Assembly: GCF_002288925.2 (NCBI RefSeq)
Contig: NW_022098050.1
Coordinates: 7,619,743 to 7,683,742 of the forward strand
Source: Delphinapterus leucas
Taxonomy: Eukaryota; Chordata; Mammalia; Artiodactyla; Monodontidae
Direction: 5' to 3'
DNA: 64,000 nucleotides
Shown here: positions 12,100 through 22,098 of the stretch, one piece after another
Numbering within the stretch: the stretch's first letter is position 1
Layout: the number at the start of each line of letters is the position of its first letter
The notes under the pieces: generated by a model
What the model saw: only the letters and a program-made list of their open reading frames with translations
Database searches by the model: none
Told to the model about the DNA's origin: nothing
Position numbers and translations under genes: made by a program

Positions 12100-12266
12100 A
12101 GTCAAACTTTAGTGTGAATCGGAATCACTTGGAAGGCTTGTTAAAACATAGATGACTAGGTCTACCCCACTGTTTCTGACTTAATAGTCCTGGGGTGGAG
12201 TCTGAGAATTTGCATTTCTAACAAATTCCGAGTTAACATTGACTCTGCTGGTCTGGCAACCACAAC
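12100..12266 (+). repeat. MER5A-like hAT-Charlie element
   Basis: Reads aatcacttggaaggcttgtt, then 'cctggggtggagtctgagaa', 'tttgcatttctaacaaattc' and 'gctggtctggcaaccaca', the MER5A order of motifs. Nonautonomous DNA transposon, no coding capacity. Confidence 0.8.
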
Positions 12267-12401
12267 GATTGCAAACAGATTCTGAGAATTTACTATAATT
12301 AGTGATGAAGACCTGATACAGAGAAACCCTCCTTTACAGGGGATCAATGAGTGGCAAAACGAGCATGAGTCAAGCAGGAAAAAATGAATAGAACTTTTGC
12401 C
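12267..12401. repeat. copy 1 of a 135-bp diverged repeat
   Basis: Aligns over its whole length with 13672-13806: both begin gattgc, share gat-aag-cctgatac-style blocks and end aatagaact...ttgc. Family unknown. Confidence 0.6.
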
Positions 12402-12439
12402 ACGCTCTTTCCTGTGAACATCTTGAACTTGGGTGAGTC

Positions 12440-12560
12440 AAAGGAGTTTAAGTAGCATCATCCTCATTTTATTGATGAGCAAAGAGAGGCTAAGACACGC
12501 TAAGTGACTTATCCAAGATGGCACAGCTAACACAGTGCAGAACTACTGCTCCAACCTAAT
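12440..12560 (-). repeat. MIR SINE fragment
   Basis: Contains 'cctcattttattgatgagca' and 'agtgacttatccaagatggc', the reverse complement of the MIR core and 3' half. Confidence 0.65.
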
Positions 12561-12753
12561 GCACTCGGTATTAGTGCAGTTTTCACACATATCTGTGCAG
12601 AGGAATGTTGTGATGAGAATGCTGGGAAACAATAGAAGGGGAGTCCTGGAGGAGATCAGGCTTCCAGTGAAATTTAAAGGATAGTAAGTCGTAAATGATA
12701 GAAAGCACAGTGTGAATGCCTTGGGCTGCCATGGACAAAGATGCAGTGGTAAG

Positions 12754-12961
12754 GGCTTCCCTTGGTGGCGCAGTGGTTGAGAGTCCGCCTGCCGATGCAG
12801 GGGACACGGGTTTGTGCCCCGGTCCGGGAAGATCCCACATGCCGCGGAGCGGCTAGGCCCCATGAGCCATGGCCGCTGAGCCTGCGCGTCCGGAGCCTGT
12901 GCTCCGCAATGGGAGAGGCCACAACAGTGAGAGGCCCACGTACCACACACACAAAAAAACA
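12754..12961 (+). mobile_element. young CHR-type SINE, plus strand
   Basis: Begins ggcttcccttggtggcgcag and ends in a short acacacaaaaaaa tail. Perfect 11-bp target-site duplication gcagtggtaag at 12743-12753 and 12962-12972. Confidence 0.95.
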
Positions 12962-12972
12962 GCAGTGGTAAG

Positions 12973-13671
12973 AACGTAATATCTATATATAAGGGAGGGC
13001 AAGTAGGGATCTCTCTGACTATGGATGTAGCAGGAGATGGAGGAGAGAATCAGGTCAAAAGTAGCTAAGGAGGGGCCCTAGGGACCTAATTTCGTAGATG
13101 CAAATTATCTGGATGCAAATGAAGAGACCCTTTCAAATGTGAAGCAGAGAGGAGGTGACCAAGGAGCAAGTATGGAGGCTTCTTTTATCCTTAGTCCTGG
13201 GACGCAAGGGCAAGGTTTCAGTGCAGAACCACAGAGAGGTCATTTTTATAGTTCTGAGAAAGTCACTGAAAAAGAAGAGCTTAAAATTTATCAACAGTTC
13301 GGTTAAGAACCTTGAACTAGTAATGTCACAACTCTAAAAGTAGCAGGTGTGAATGGGGAAACCCCCTAAATTGCTGGAGGAGCTGGAGTGTCACACAGGA
13401 AGCATCTAAAGCTTTTTTTTTTTTTTTTTGCATTCTATACAACTGAAGAATCTGTCCCTAGATTGGGGCCAATCTGGAAATTACTGTGGCTGATTAAAAA
13501 CGGAGGTATTTACACTACTGCCCCCAACCCATTACTCTACTGAAGCAGCAAGAAGTACTTAAGAAAGGGGCCGAAGGGGGAAAAGCCATGAAAATAAGTA
13601 GCTAAACCATTCTCAGGATAGTGAGTGAATCACAGAAAGTGTGAAGAGTTTTCAGAATAGTCTCTAGAATT
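12973..13671. other. unassigned sequence with poly-T tract
   Basis: Nothing nameable apart from a 17-T run at 13413-13429. Confidence 0.4.
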
Positions 13672-13806
13672 GATTGCCTACAGTTTCTGAAAATTTGTTG
13701 TAACGAGTGATAAAGGTCTGATACAAGGAAACCTACATTACAGATAAGGGACCAATGTGGGTCCAAATCAGAAAGAGTCTTGCAGAAAAGAATAAGTAGA
13801 ACTTGC
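13672..13806. repeat. copy 2 of a 135-bp diverged repeat
   Basis: Partner of 12267-12401, same orientation and same length. The best block is gataaaggtctgatacaagg compared with gatgaagacctgatacagag. Confidence 0.6.
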
Positions 13807-15240
13807 ACAATGATAGGAAAAGATAACTCAGATGGAAAGATTCTGCCAGGGATTTCACTGCTCTCTAGATGGAGGGAATGCCCTCACCCTCACTCCAAAA
13901 CAATGTTAATATCTTCTGGCTAAAAAATGCAGTCACATTTGATAGTCAATTATTCTGGGAGGGTTTCCTAAGATGTTCACTGACTTGAATTTAGACATCA
14001 TATCTATCAACAAATGTAACTACCAACCTACTACATCTACTTACCTCCTTATCATCCATCTATGTCTTTTATGATCAAAGTTGGCATTTGGTAATAGCCA
14101 CTTTGAAGAGTTTTAGGCAAAAATTCCTGCATGCATATTCTATGCTATGCATCTTGATTCTCAATCACCTATTATTAATTCATATGGAAGGGAAGACCCA
14201 AAATTATTTTGTAGAAAATCCAGAGACTTCTCTGCGTATAGTTTTTGACTACCTCTATGAGCAGCTGGGCACTTCTTTTCATTTGGCTGCACAATTTTCA
14301 CATTTTAATTTTTTTTAATTTTTAGATGTTCATTTCACCAGCAACTTAGAATATATGGACCTCAGATATATTCAAGAAGTATAACCTTGAATTCACTCTT
14401 GACTAACATGACAAAAAAAACCTCATTCTATGAATAGAGGACAGTCAAGAGACATGCAAACACCCATTTCTCTAAAGACGCTAAAATGTATCCTTTGATT
14501 AACCTAGACCTTCACAGGGCCACACACCTGGATCATGTTGGGTTTTTTTGTTTCTGTTTTATTTTATTTTTTGGACCATGTTGTTTTTGCTTGTTTCCAT
14601 TCTCCCCCCTCCCCCCACCAAATCCTGTTTTTATTGAATCACACTTTGACTTTATGTCATTGAGCTATACTGAGGGACATTACAAGGAAAAGTTCAATAA
14701 AAGTGGTCCTGTTGTATTTACTGTACAGTGTTGCTGAAGAAGTTTATTTTTTGTTGCATTAAATATCTCTTGTTTAGATGACCCCATGGAAGAAATTCCT
14801 GTCTGACCTCTGCTGTACTACCTCCAAAGCCCTTTTTGCTTTTATTTTTTGGTCATATTGAATAACTATTTTTTTTCTCTTTGAGTTGATGTAGAAAGCT
14901 TAGAGCCAAATTCATGACTGCTGTCTTATGAGTGCATAGGTCTTTACACTAAGCATTTTGTTTCCTAACCTCACATCTGGCTTCAACTTGCTTTTATTTT
15001 GTACATGTTTCCCAACTTCCTCTTTTTCTCACTTGCTTTATTTATATTTATTATATTTACTTTATTTTCATTTTTTACTGATATATATATACATTTTAAA
15101 TCTTCCCAATTGCTTCTAAGTGTGAGTTCAAGGCTGCTTTCTGCCTCCCTCCATTCCTCCCTCCCACTAAATTCATCCTCAAGAATGAAGAGTGCTGGAA
15201 TGGATCAGGGCAGGCAACACCACCATGATCTTGGAATTAT
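13807..15240. other. unassigned AT-rich sequence
   Basis: T-rich stretches at 14530-14640 and 14990-15100. The 83-codon frame at 14486-14737 is a low-complexity phenylalanine and proline read of such a tract, with no domain. Confidence 0.45.
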
Positions 15241-15530
15241 ACTGTAGGTAATTTTTTTGGTCTAGTTTCTTTTACTTAGCATAATTATGCTGAGATTCGT
15301 CCATGATATTGTATGCAACAATAATTCATTTCTTTTTATTACTGAATGATATTCCCTTCTATGAAAATACCTCAATTTGTTTATCCATTCACCTGATAAT
15401 GGACATTTGGGTTGTTTCCATTTTTTGGCTATTACAAACAAATTTTTGTTTTGTTTTGTTTTGCTACCACAGACAGTTTATTTCAGTAACTATCTTAAGA
15501 GAAATAATTATAGTCAAATGTTAACAAATT
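15241..15530 (-). mobile_element. old L1 3' ORF2 fragment
   Basis: Reverse-complement L1: 'tttcttttacttagcataat', 'tttgtttatccattcacctg', 'ggacatttgggttgtttcca'. Followed by a (TTTTG)n stretch near 15438-15463. Confidence 0.65.
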
Positions 15531-15938
15531 TTTTTTTCTAAGCAATGCATATATTTAATTATTTTAGTTTGAGGCCATCAGTTACATAATTAATTATTTT
15601 TAGATGCGGCTGAGCGTTTCTTTTTTTTTTTACATCTTTATTGGAGTAGAATTGCTTTACAATGGTGTGTTAGTTTCTGCTTTATAACAAAGTGAATCAG
15701 TTATACATATACATATGTTCCCATATCTCTTCTCTCGCGTCTCCCTCCCTCCCACTCTCCCTATCCCACCCCTCCAGGCGGTCGCACCGAGCTGATCTCC
15801 CTGTGCTATGCGGCTGCTTCCCACTAGCTATCTACCTTACATTTGGTAGTGTATACATGTCCATGCCTCTCTCTCTTTATTCCTGTCTTACCCCTAGGTT
15901 CTTCATGACATTTTTTTCTTAAATTCCATATATATGTG

Positions 15939-16910
15939 TTAGCATACGGTATTTGTCTTTCTCTTTCTCACTTCACTCTGTATGACAGACTCTAGGTCCA
16001 TCCACCTCATTACAGATAGCTCAATTTCGGTTTTTTTTATGGCTGAGTAATATTCCATTGTACATATGTGCCACATCTTCTTTATCCATTCATCTGATGA
16101 TGGACACTTAGGTTGTTTCCATCTCCGGGCTATTGTAAGTAGAGCTGCAATGAACATTTTCGTACATGACTCATTTTTTTTTTTTTTTGCGGTACGCGGG
16201 CCTCTCACTGTTGTGGCCTTTCCCATTGCAGAGCACAGGCTCCGGACGCGCAGGCTCAGTGGCCATGGCTCACGGGCCCAGCCGCTCCGCGGCATGTGGG
16301 ATCTTTCCGGACCGGGGCACGAACCCGTGTCCCCTGCATTGGCAGGCGGACTCTCGACCACTGCGCCACCAGGGAAGCCCCGTGACTCTTTTTGAATTAT
16401 GGTTTTCTCAGGGTATATGCCCAGTAGTGGGATTGCTGGGTCATATGGTAGTTCTATTTGTAGTTTTTTAAGGAACCTCCATACTGTTCTCCATAGTGGC
16501 TGTACCAATTCACATTCCCACCAGCAGTGCAAGAGTGTGCCCTTTTCTCCACACCCTCTCCAGCATTTATTGTTTCTAGATTTTTTGATGATGACCATTC
16601 TGACTGGTGTGAGATGATACCTCATTGTAGTTTTGATTTGCATTTCTCTAATGCTTAGTGATGTTGAGCATTCTTTCATGTGTTTGTTGGCAATCTGTAT
16701 ATGTTCTTTGGAAAAATGTCTATTTAGGTCTTCTGCCCATAATTGGATTGGGTTGTTTGTTTTTCTGTTATTGAGCTGCATGAACTGCTTATAAATTTTG
16801 GAGATTAATCCTTTGTCAGTTGCTTCATTTGCAAATATTTTCTCCCATTCTGAGGGTTGTCTTTTGGTCTTGTTTATGGTTTCCGTTTCTGTGCAAAAGC
16901 TTTGAAGCAT
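15939..16910 (-). pseudogene. L1-A ORF2 C-terminal remnant with in-frame SINE
   Basis: An open frame of 323 codons covering the ORF2 tail after the reverse transcriptase. Residues 1 to about 180 contain the cysteine-rich motif [18 protein letters not shown]. About 70 residues are SINE-derived (start [13 protein letters not shown]), and the L1 tail then resumes ([20 protein letters not shown]). The SINE kept the frame open, which is unusual. The frame cannot be translated from the ORF2 start at 16962 because the deletion junction shifts the frame. Endonuclease and RT are absent. Protein production is not implied. Confidence 0.85.
16173..16381 (-). mobile_element. young CHR-type SINE inside L1-A ORF2
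   Basis: Poly-T at 16173-16188, then a reverse-complement CHR body ending gccaccagggaagcccc. Short duplication tgactc at 16167-16172 and 16383-16388. It postdates L1-A. Confidence 0.93.
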
Positions 16911-16914
16911 TTAG

Positions 16915-16962
16915 TCCATTTATATTTAAGGTAATTATCAATATGTATGTTCCTATTCCCAT
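16915..16962 (-). pseudogene. L1-A ORF2 start stub ending at deletion
   Basis: The ORF2 start reads [19 protein letters not shown], the N-terminus of the endonuclease domain, then joins directly to the sequence encoding the C-terminal tail (TTCAAAGCTTTTGCACAG). The joined parts are out of frame. More than 3 kb of ORF2 is missing. Confidence 0.8.
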
Positions 16963-17020
16963 TTTCTTAATTGTTTTGGGTTCATTATTGTAGGTCTTTT
17001 CCTTCTCTTGTGTTTCTTGC

Positions 17021-17914
17021 CTAGAGAAGTTCCTTTAGCAGTTGTTGTAAAGCTGGTTTGGTGGTGCTGAACTCTCTCAGCTTTTGCTTGTCTGTAAAGG
17101 TTTTAATTTCTCCATCAAATCTGAATGAGATCCTTGCTGGGTAGAGTAATCTTGGTTGCAGGTTTTTCTCCTTCATCACTTTAAATATGTCCTGCCACTC
17201 CCTTCTGGCTTGCAGAGTTTCTGCTGAAAGATCAGCTGTTAACGTTATGGGGATTCCCGTGTGTGTTATTTGTTGTTTTTCCCTTGCTGCTTTTAATATG
17301 TTTTCTTTGTATTTAATTTTTGACAGTTTGATTAATATGTGTCTTGGCATATTTCTCCTTGGATTTATCCTGTATGGGACTCTCTGTGCTTCCTGGACTT
17401 GATTAACTATTTCCTTTCCCATATTAGGGAAGTTTTCAACTATAATCTCTTCAAATATTTTCTCAGTCCCTTTCTTTTTCTCTTCTGCTTCTGGAACCCC
17501 TATAATTCGAATGTTGGTGCGTTTAATGTTGTCCCAGAGGTCTCTGAGACTGTCCTCAGTTCTTTTCATTCTTTTTTCTTTATTCTGCTCTGCAGTAGTT
17601 ATTTCCACTATTTTATCTTCCAGGTCACTTATCCGTTCTTCTGCCTCAGTTATTCTGCTATTGATCCCATCTAGAGTATTTTTAATTTCATATATTGTGG
17701 TGTTCATTGTTGTTTGTTTCATCTTTAGTTCTTCTAGGTCCTTGTTAAATGCTTCTTGCATTTTGTCTATTCTATTTCCAAGGCTTTGGATCATCTTTAC
17801 TATCATTATTCTGAATTCTTTTTCAGGTAGACTGCCTATTTCCTCTTTATTTGTTAGGTCTGGTGGGTTTTTATCTTGCCCCTTCATCTGCTGTGTGTTT
17901 TTCTGTCTTCTCAT
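17021..17914 (-). CDS. L1-A ORF1p (intact L1 RNA-binding protein)
   Basis: Intact frame of 297 codons, from MRRQKNTQQMKGQ to a stop after LLKELL. ORF1p is the L1 nucleic-acid chaperone that forms trimers on L1 RNA in cytoplasmic particles. The architecture is visible: charged N-terminus (1-35), heptad-rich coiled coil (about 40-130, with EERISDLEDKIVEIT), RRM-like domain (about 131-225, NIRIIGVPE then RHILIKLSK) and C-terminal domain (about 226-297, with RISFRFDGEIKTFTDKQKLR). I chose this ATG because it matches the start in L1-B and the usual ORF1 start. The frame stays open 126 codons upstream to 18292, but that part reads 5'UTR. ORF2 starts 58 bp after the stop, as in other L1s. Known family role; current expression is not shown by sequence. 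Confidence 0.85.
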   Translation of the reverse strand: MRRQKNTQQMKGQDKNPPDLTNKEEIGSLPEKEFRIMIVKMIQSLGNRIDKMQEAFNKDLEELKMKQTTMNTTIYEIKNTLDGINSRITEAEERISDLEDKIVEITTAEQNKEKRMKRTEDSLRDLWDNIKRTNIRIIGVPEAEEKKKGTEKIFEEIIVENFPNMGKEIVNQVQEAQRVPYRINPRRNMPRHILIKLSKIKYKENILKAAREKQQITHTGIPITLTADLSAETLQARREWQDIFKVMKEKNLQPRLLYPARISFRFDGEIKTFTDKQKLREFSTTKPALQQLLKELL

Positions 17915-19944
17915 TTTGCTTATCTTACTGTGTTTGGGGTCTCCTTTTTGCAGGCTGCAGGTTCGTAGTTCCCGTTGTTTTTGGTGTCTGTCCCCAGTGG
18001 CTAAGGTTGGTTCAGTGTGTTGTGTAGGCTTCCTGGTGGAGGGGACTAGTGCCTGTGTTCTGGTGGATGAGGCTGATCTTGTCTTTCTGGTGGGCAGGTC
18101 CACGTCTGGTGGTGTGTTTTGGGGTGTCTGTGAACTTGTTATGATTTTAGGCAGCCTCTCTGCTAATGGGTCGGGTTGTGTTCCTGTCTTGCTAGTTGTT
18201 TGGCATAGGATGTCCAGCACTGTAGCTTGCTGGTCGTTGAGTGAAGCTGGGTGCTGGTGTTGAGATGGAGATCTCTGGGAGATTTTCACCATTTGATATT
18301 ATGTGGAGCTGGGAGGTCTCTTGTGGACCAGTGTCCTGAAGTTGGCTCTCCCACCTCAGAGGCGCAGTACTGACTCCTGGCTGCAGCACCAAGAGCCTTT
18401 CATCCACATGGCTCAGAATAAAAGGGAGAAAAAGTAGAAAGAAAGAATTAGTAGAAGTAGAAAGAAAGAAAGGAGAGAGGGAGGGAGGGAGGGTGGGAGG
18501 GAGGAAGCAAGGAAGGAAGGAGGGAAGGAAGGAAAAAAAGAAAGAAAGAAGATAAAGTAAAATAAAATAAAATTATTAAAATAAAAAATAATTATTAAGA
18601 AAAAAACAAAACAGATGGATAGAACCCTAGGACAAATGGTGGAAGCAAAGCTATACAGACAAAATCTCACACAGAAGCATACACATACACACTCACAAAA
18701 AGAGGAAAAGGGGAAAACATCATAAATCTTGCTCTCAAAGTCCACCTCCTCAATTTGGGATGATTCCTTGTCTATTCATGTATTACACAGATGCAGGGTA
18801 CATCAAGTTGATTGTGGAGCTTTAATTCGCTGCTTCGGAGGCTGCTGGGAGAGATTTCCCTTTCTCTTCTTTGTTCTCACAGGTCCCAGGGGCTCAGCTT
18901 TGGATTTGGCCCCGCCTCTGCGTGTAGGTAGCCGAAGGGCGTCTGTTCTTCGCTCAGACAGGACGCGGTTAAAGGAGCCGCTGATTCAGGGGCTCTGGCT
19001 CACTCAGGCCGGGGTGGAGGGAGGGGCCCGGCGTGCGGGGCGGGCCTGCGGCGGCAGAGGCCGTCGTGACGTTGCACCAGCGTGAGGCGCGCCGCGCGCT
19101 CTCCCGGTAAGTTGTCCCTGAATCCCGGGACCCTGGCGGTGGCGGGCTGCACAGGCTCCCCGGAAGGGGGGTGTGGAGAGTGAGCTGTGCTGGCACACAG
19201 GCTTTTTGGTGGCGGCAGCAGCAGCCTTAGCGCCTCATGCCCATCTCTGGGGTCCGCGCTTTTAGCCGCAGCTCGCGCCCGTCTCTGGAGCTCCTTTAAG
19301 CAGCGCTCTTAATCCCCTCCCCTCGCGCACCAGGAAACAAAGAGGGAAGAAAAAGCCTCTGGCCTCTTTCGCAGGTCCAGACTTTTCCCCGGACTCCCTC
19401 CTGGCTAGCCGTGGTGCACTAACCCCCTGCAGGCTGTGTTCACGCAGCCAACCCCAGTCCTCTCCCGGCGCTCCGACCGAAGCCCGAGCCTCAACTCCAG
19501 GCCCCGCCCGCCCCGGCGTGTGAGCAGACAAGCCTCTCGGACTGGTGAGTGCCCGTCGGCCCTGATCCTCTGTGCGGGAATCTCTCCGCTTTGCTCTCCG
19601 CACCCCTGTTGCTGTGCTCTCCTTCGCGGCTCCGAAGCTTTCCCCCTTCCGCCACCCGCAGTCTCCGCCCGCGAAGGGGCTTCCTAGTGTGTGGAAACCC
19701 TTCTTCCTTCACAGCTCCCTCCCACTGGTGCGGGTCCCGTCCCTATTCTTTTGTCTCTGTTGTTTCTTTTTTCTTTTGCCCTACCCAGGTACGTGGGGGG
19801 TTTCTTGCCTTTTGGGAGGTCTGAGGTTTTCTGCCAGCGTTCAGTGGGTGTTCTGTAGGAGTTGTTCCACGTGTAGATGTAGTTCTGGTGTATCTGTGGG
19901 GAGGAAGGTGATCTCCGCGTCTGACTCTTCCGCCATCTTCCCCT
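17915..19944 (-). promoter_or_regulatory. L1-A 5'UTR with CpG-rich internal promoter
   Basis: About 2 kb upstream of ORF1. The distal part (about 18860-19720) is GC-rich with many CpGs and is the only strong CpG island with independent sequence in this half of the window. The start reads aagatggcggaagagt, containing a YY1-like AAGATGGCGG core as in other mammalian L1 promoters. Downstream is a polypurine tract (on the plus strand) at 18418-18612. Open frames here on both strands are GC-rich shadows and not host exons. Confidence 0.8.
18418..18612. repeat. purine-rich low-complexity tract in L1-A 5'UTR
   Basis: Blocks of gaaag, gggagg and ggaagg on the plus strand followed by aaaataaaat repeats. 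The corresponding tract in L1-B (36266-36460) has a different length and composition. Confidence 0.9.
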
Positions 19945-20021
19945 TGTCCATGTTTGTGGTTTTCAGCTGCTAACTTTTGGGGTAATTTGCTCTATAGCAA
20001 CAGATAGTGTTATATAGATTG
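19945..20021 (+). mobile_element. 3' end of a MaLR 5' LTR
   Basis: Reads cagctgctaacttttggggt, aatttgctctatagcaacag, which parallels the end of the LTR at 21556-22098 (aagtgctaagttgtggag, ttagcaatagataagaa). The rest of the LTR is not found left of L1-A. Confidence 0.6.
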
Positions 20022-20219
20022 TTTTTTTACATCTTTATTGGTGTATAATTGGTTTACAATGGTGTGTTAGTTTCTGCTTTATAAAAAAGAGAATCAGTTA
20101 TACATATACATATGTTCCCATATCTCTTCCCTCTTGCGTCACCCTCCCACCCTCCCTATCCCACCCCTCCAGGCGGTCACAAAGCACCGAGCTGATCTCC
20201 CTGTGCTATGCAGCTGCTT
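20022..20219 (-). mobile_element. L1-D: short 5'-truncated L1 3' end
   Basis: 198 bp of the same 3'UTR as L1-A, L1-B and L1-C, starting with poly-T at 20022-20028. It interrupts the MaLR element between its 5' LTR end and internal region, only about 80 bp from the 5' end of L1-A. No clear duplication. Confidence 0.85.
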
Positions 20220-21555
20220 GTACTTAGAAGTCTAGTACTGCCATGACAAATAACTAAAATATGGGCATGGCATTGAAACTGGGAAGTGAACTTTGAAGAG
20301 CGTGTTAGTAGTATTTAAAATGCCTTGAACACGCTGTAAAATTTTGGACTTTGAAGAAGATGCTAGTGAGGGTTTTAGAGGAAGTGAGAAAAATGTTATC
20401 GGAAACTTAAAGAAAGGCGATTCTTATGATATAGTGGCAGAATTTAGCTGTTGTCTGCAGTTGTGTGGACTAATGAACTGGGCGATCTACCTAAGGCTGT
20501 TTCTGAGCAAAATGTCGAAGGTGCCACCTATTTGCTTCATGTCGTTTATAATAAAATGTGAGAGGAGAGAGATAAATTGAGGGAAAGACTATTTAAGAAA
20601 AGGAGCCAAGACTCATGGTTTTGAAAATCCTCAGCTTCTCCAAGTGGCAAACAATGCTTAAATGAAGAAATGGCTTCTGAGCCAAAATCAAATCCAAGAA
20701 ACTTCCAGGAAAGCATTATCAAAAAATGGAGTTAAGGGTGTGACTGTAAAATCCCTTGTTAAGACTTAAGAAATATCAAAGGTACTATTTAGATCCTTAG
20801 AGTTGTATTCAGTCACAGAGGCCAGTTTCAAGAGATTAAAAGTGTACCTCACAGATCATTAAAACAAAACCTTAAGGGTGTTGTCCCATAGCCACTCAGC
20901 ACAAGGTAGAGAAAGATTTATCTCAAAGAGATTTGTAGGTGTGGCTTTTCTTTAATGGAGTGAATCCCAATGAAATTTACAGAAGACCCAGAGCGTTAAT
21001 GAGAAAACTACATCAGCACAAACACTGCCAGTTTGAACCATAAGGCACAGTGAGAAAACAAAATGTAAAGAGGCCCTTAGATTCCCCAAATTCTCTTGGT
21101 AGGTAGCAGGCTGAGAAAACCACTAAGTCACAAATACAGACTCAGAGGATGAACCCAAAAACCAGACAAATGAAGCCAAGCGTACAAGCCTGATCAAGGA
21201 ACATCCAACATTTGCCTGGCTGCATTTCAAAATTTCTGTTGGCCCAGTGACTCCTTTGTGCTTCCCATTCCCGTCTTCCCATTTTAAATAGAAATCTGTA
21301 CAGCATTTATCCTACGCGTGTCCCACAATTATACGTTGGGTGTGTTGGGGAGAAGATAACTTGTCCCTTTAGTTTTAGAACAAAAGAGAACAAAAGAAAC
21401 TACACCCAAGTTGCACCTGGACCTGATTTACATTAGGAGATTCTGAACTTTGAGCTGGTACTGTAATAGTTTATGAATTTTGAGGACCTTGAGAAGGGGG
21501 TGAGTGTATTTTGCACATGGAAGGGAAGTGGATCATTAAGGGCCAGAGGGCAGAT
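20220..21555 (+). mobile_element. MaLR internal region (gag-related, degenerate)
   Basis: Reads as the internal part of a MaLR retrotransposon, for example 'ggcattgaaactgggaagtg', 'tttggactttgaagaagatg', 'aatgttatcggaaacttaa'. Bounded by LTR-like sequence on both sides. MaLRs are nonautonomous relatives of ERVL with only gag-like sequence. The longest frame (78 codons at 20344-20580) has no clear domain. Confidence 0.55.
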
Positions 21556-22098
21556 TGTGGTAGGCAGCCTCTAAGATGTTCCCAAAGAGCCCTGCTTCCT
21601 CCTGATACTCAAGCCCCTGTGTAATTCTCTCCCCTTGAGTGTAGGCCAAACTTATGACTAGCTTCTACTGAACTGTAATGAATTGCAAAAGCAAAGAGAT
21701 GTCACTTCCAAGATTGGATGACAAAAAGATTGTGGCCTCTGTCTCACTCACCCTTTATCATTGTTTTTGAAAGAAGACAGCTGCCATGTCGTGAGCTGCC
21801 CTATAGAGAGTCTTGCATGGCAAGGAACTGAAATGTCTAGCCAACAGCTAGCAAGGACCTGAGGCCTGGCAACAACTAGAAGAACATGGAAGTGAATCCT
21901 CCCCCAGTTGAACCCTGAGATGACTGTAGCCCCAGGCCAGCAACTTGACTGTAGTCCTGTGAGGGACCGTGAGACAGAGGATCCCAGCTAAGTGACTCCC
22001 TGATTCCTGACCCACAGAAATTGTACCATAATATGTGTTTGTTGTTTTAAGTGCTAAGTTGTGGAGTTATTTGTTTGTTTAGCAATAGATAAGAAATA
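21556..22098 (+). mobile_element. MaLR 3' LTR
   Basis: Begins gattgtggtaggcagcctct and ends ttatttgtttgtttagcaat then agataagaaat. Both ends are characteristic of MLT1/MST-like LTRs. Confidence 0.7.

Larger units (their letters stand above)
15619..19944 (-). mobile_element. L1-A: L1 with complete 5'UTR and internal ORF2 deletion
   Basis: A minus-strand L1 running from a poly-A tail (poly-T at 15619-15631) to a 5' end reading ggggaagatggcggaagagt on the minus strand (19944 downwards), the typical start of cetartiodactyl L1 5'UTRs. Order 5' to 3': 5'UTR, ORF1 (17914 to 17021), ORF2 start (16962), deletion junction near 16915, ORF2 C-terminal tail, 3'UTR, poly-A. A CHR SINE sits at 16173-16381. 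No target-site duplication is visible. The 3'UTR also lacks about 65 bp relative to L1-C, near 15877. It cannot retrotranspose itself because ORF2 lost its enzymatic domains. Confidence 0.9.

Noticed and set aside
15939..16910. Functional host gene with Cys-rich motif
   Set aside because: The cysteine motif is the L1 ORF2 C-terminal motif, repeated in L1-C; the frame also includes a SINE.
17511..18263. 250-codon plus-strand open frame
   Set aside because: It is the antisense of L1-A ORF1 and its upstream region; the purine-rich coiled-coil coding strand yields long Ser/Ile/Leu-rich antisense frames. No domain, no independent start context.
18413..18745. 110-codon serine/phenylalanine-rich frame
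   Set aside because: Low-complexity antisense read of the purine tract in the L1-A 5'UTR.
18870..19720. CpG-rich region resembling a host gene promoter
   Set aside because: It aligns with the CpG-rich region of L1-B (36700-37550) and lies directly upstream of L1 ORF1, so it is the L1 5'UTR.
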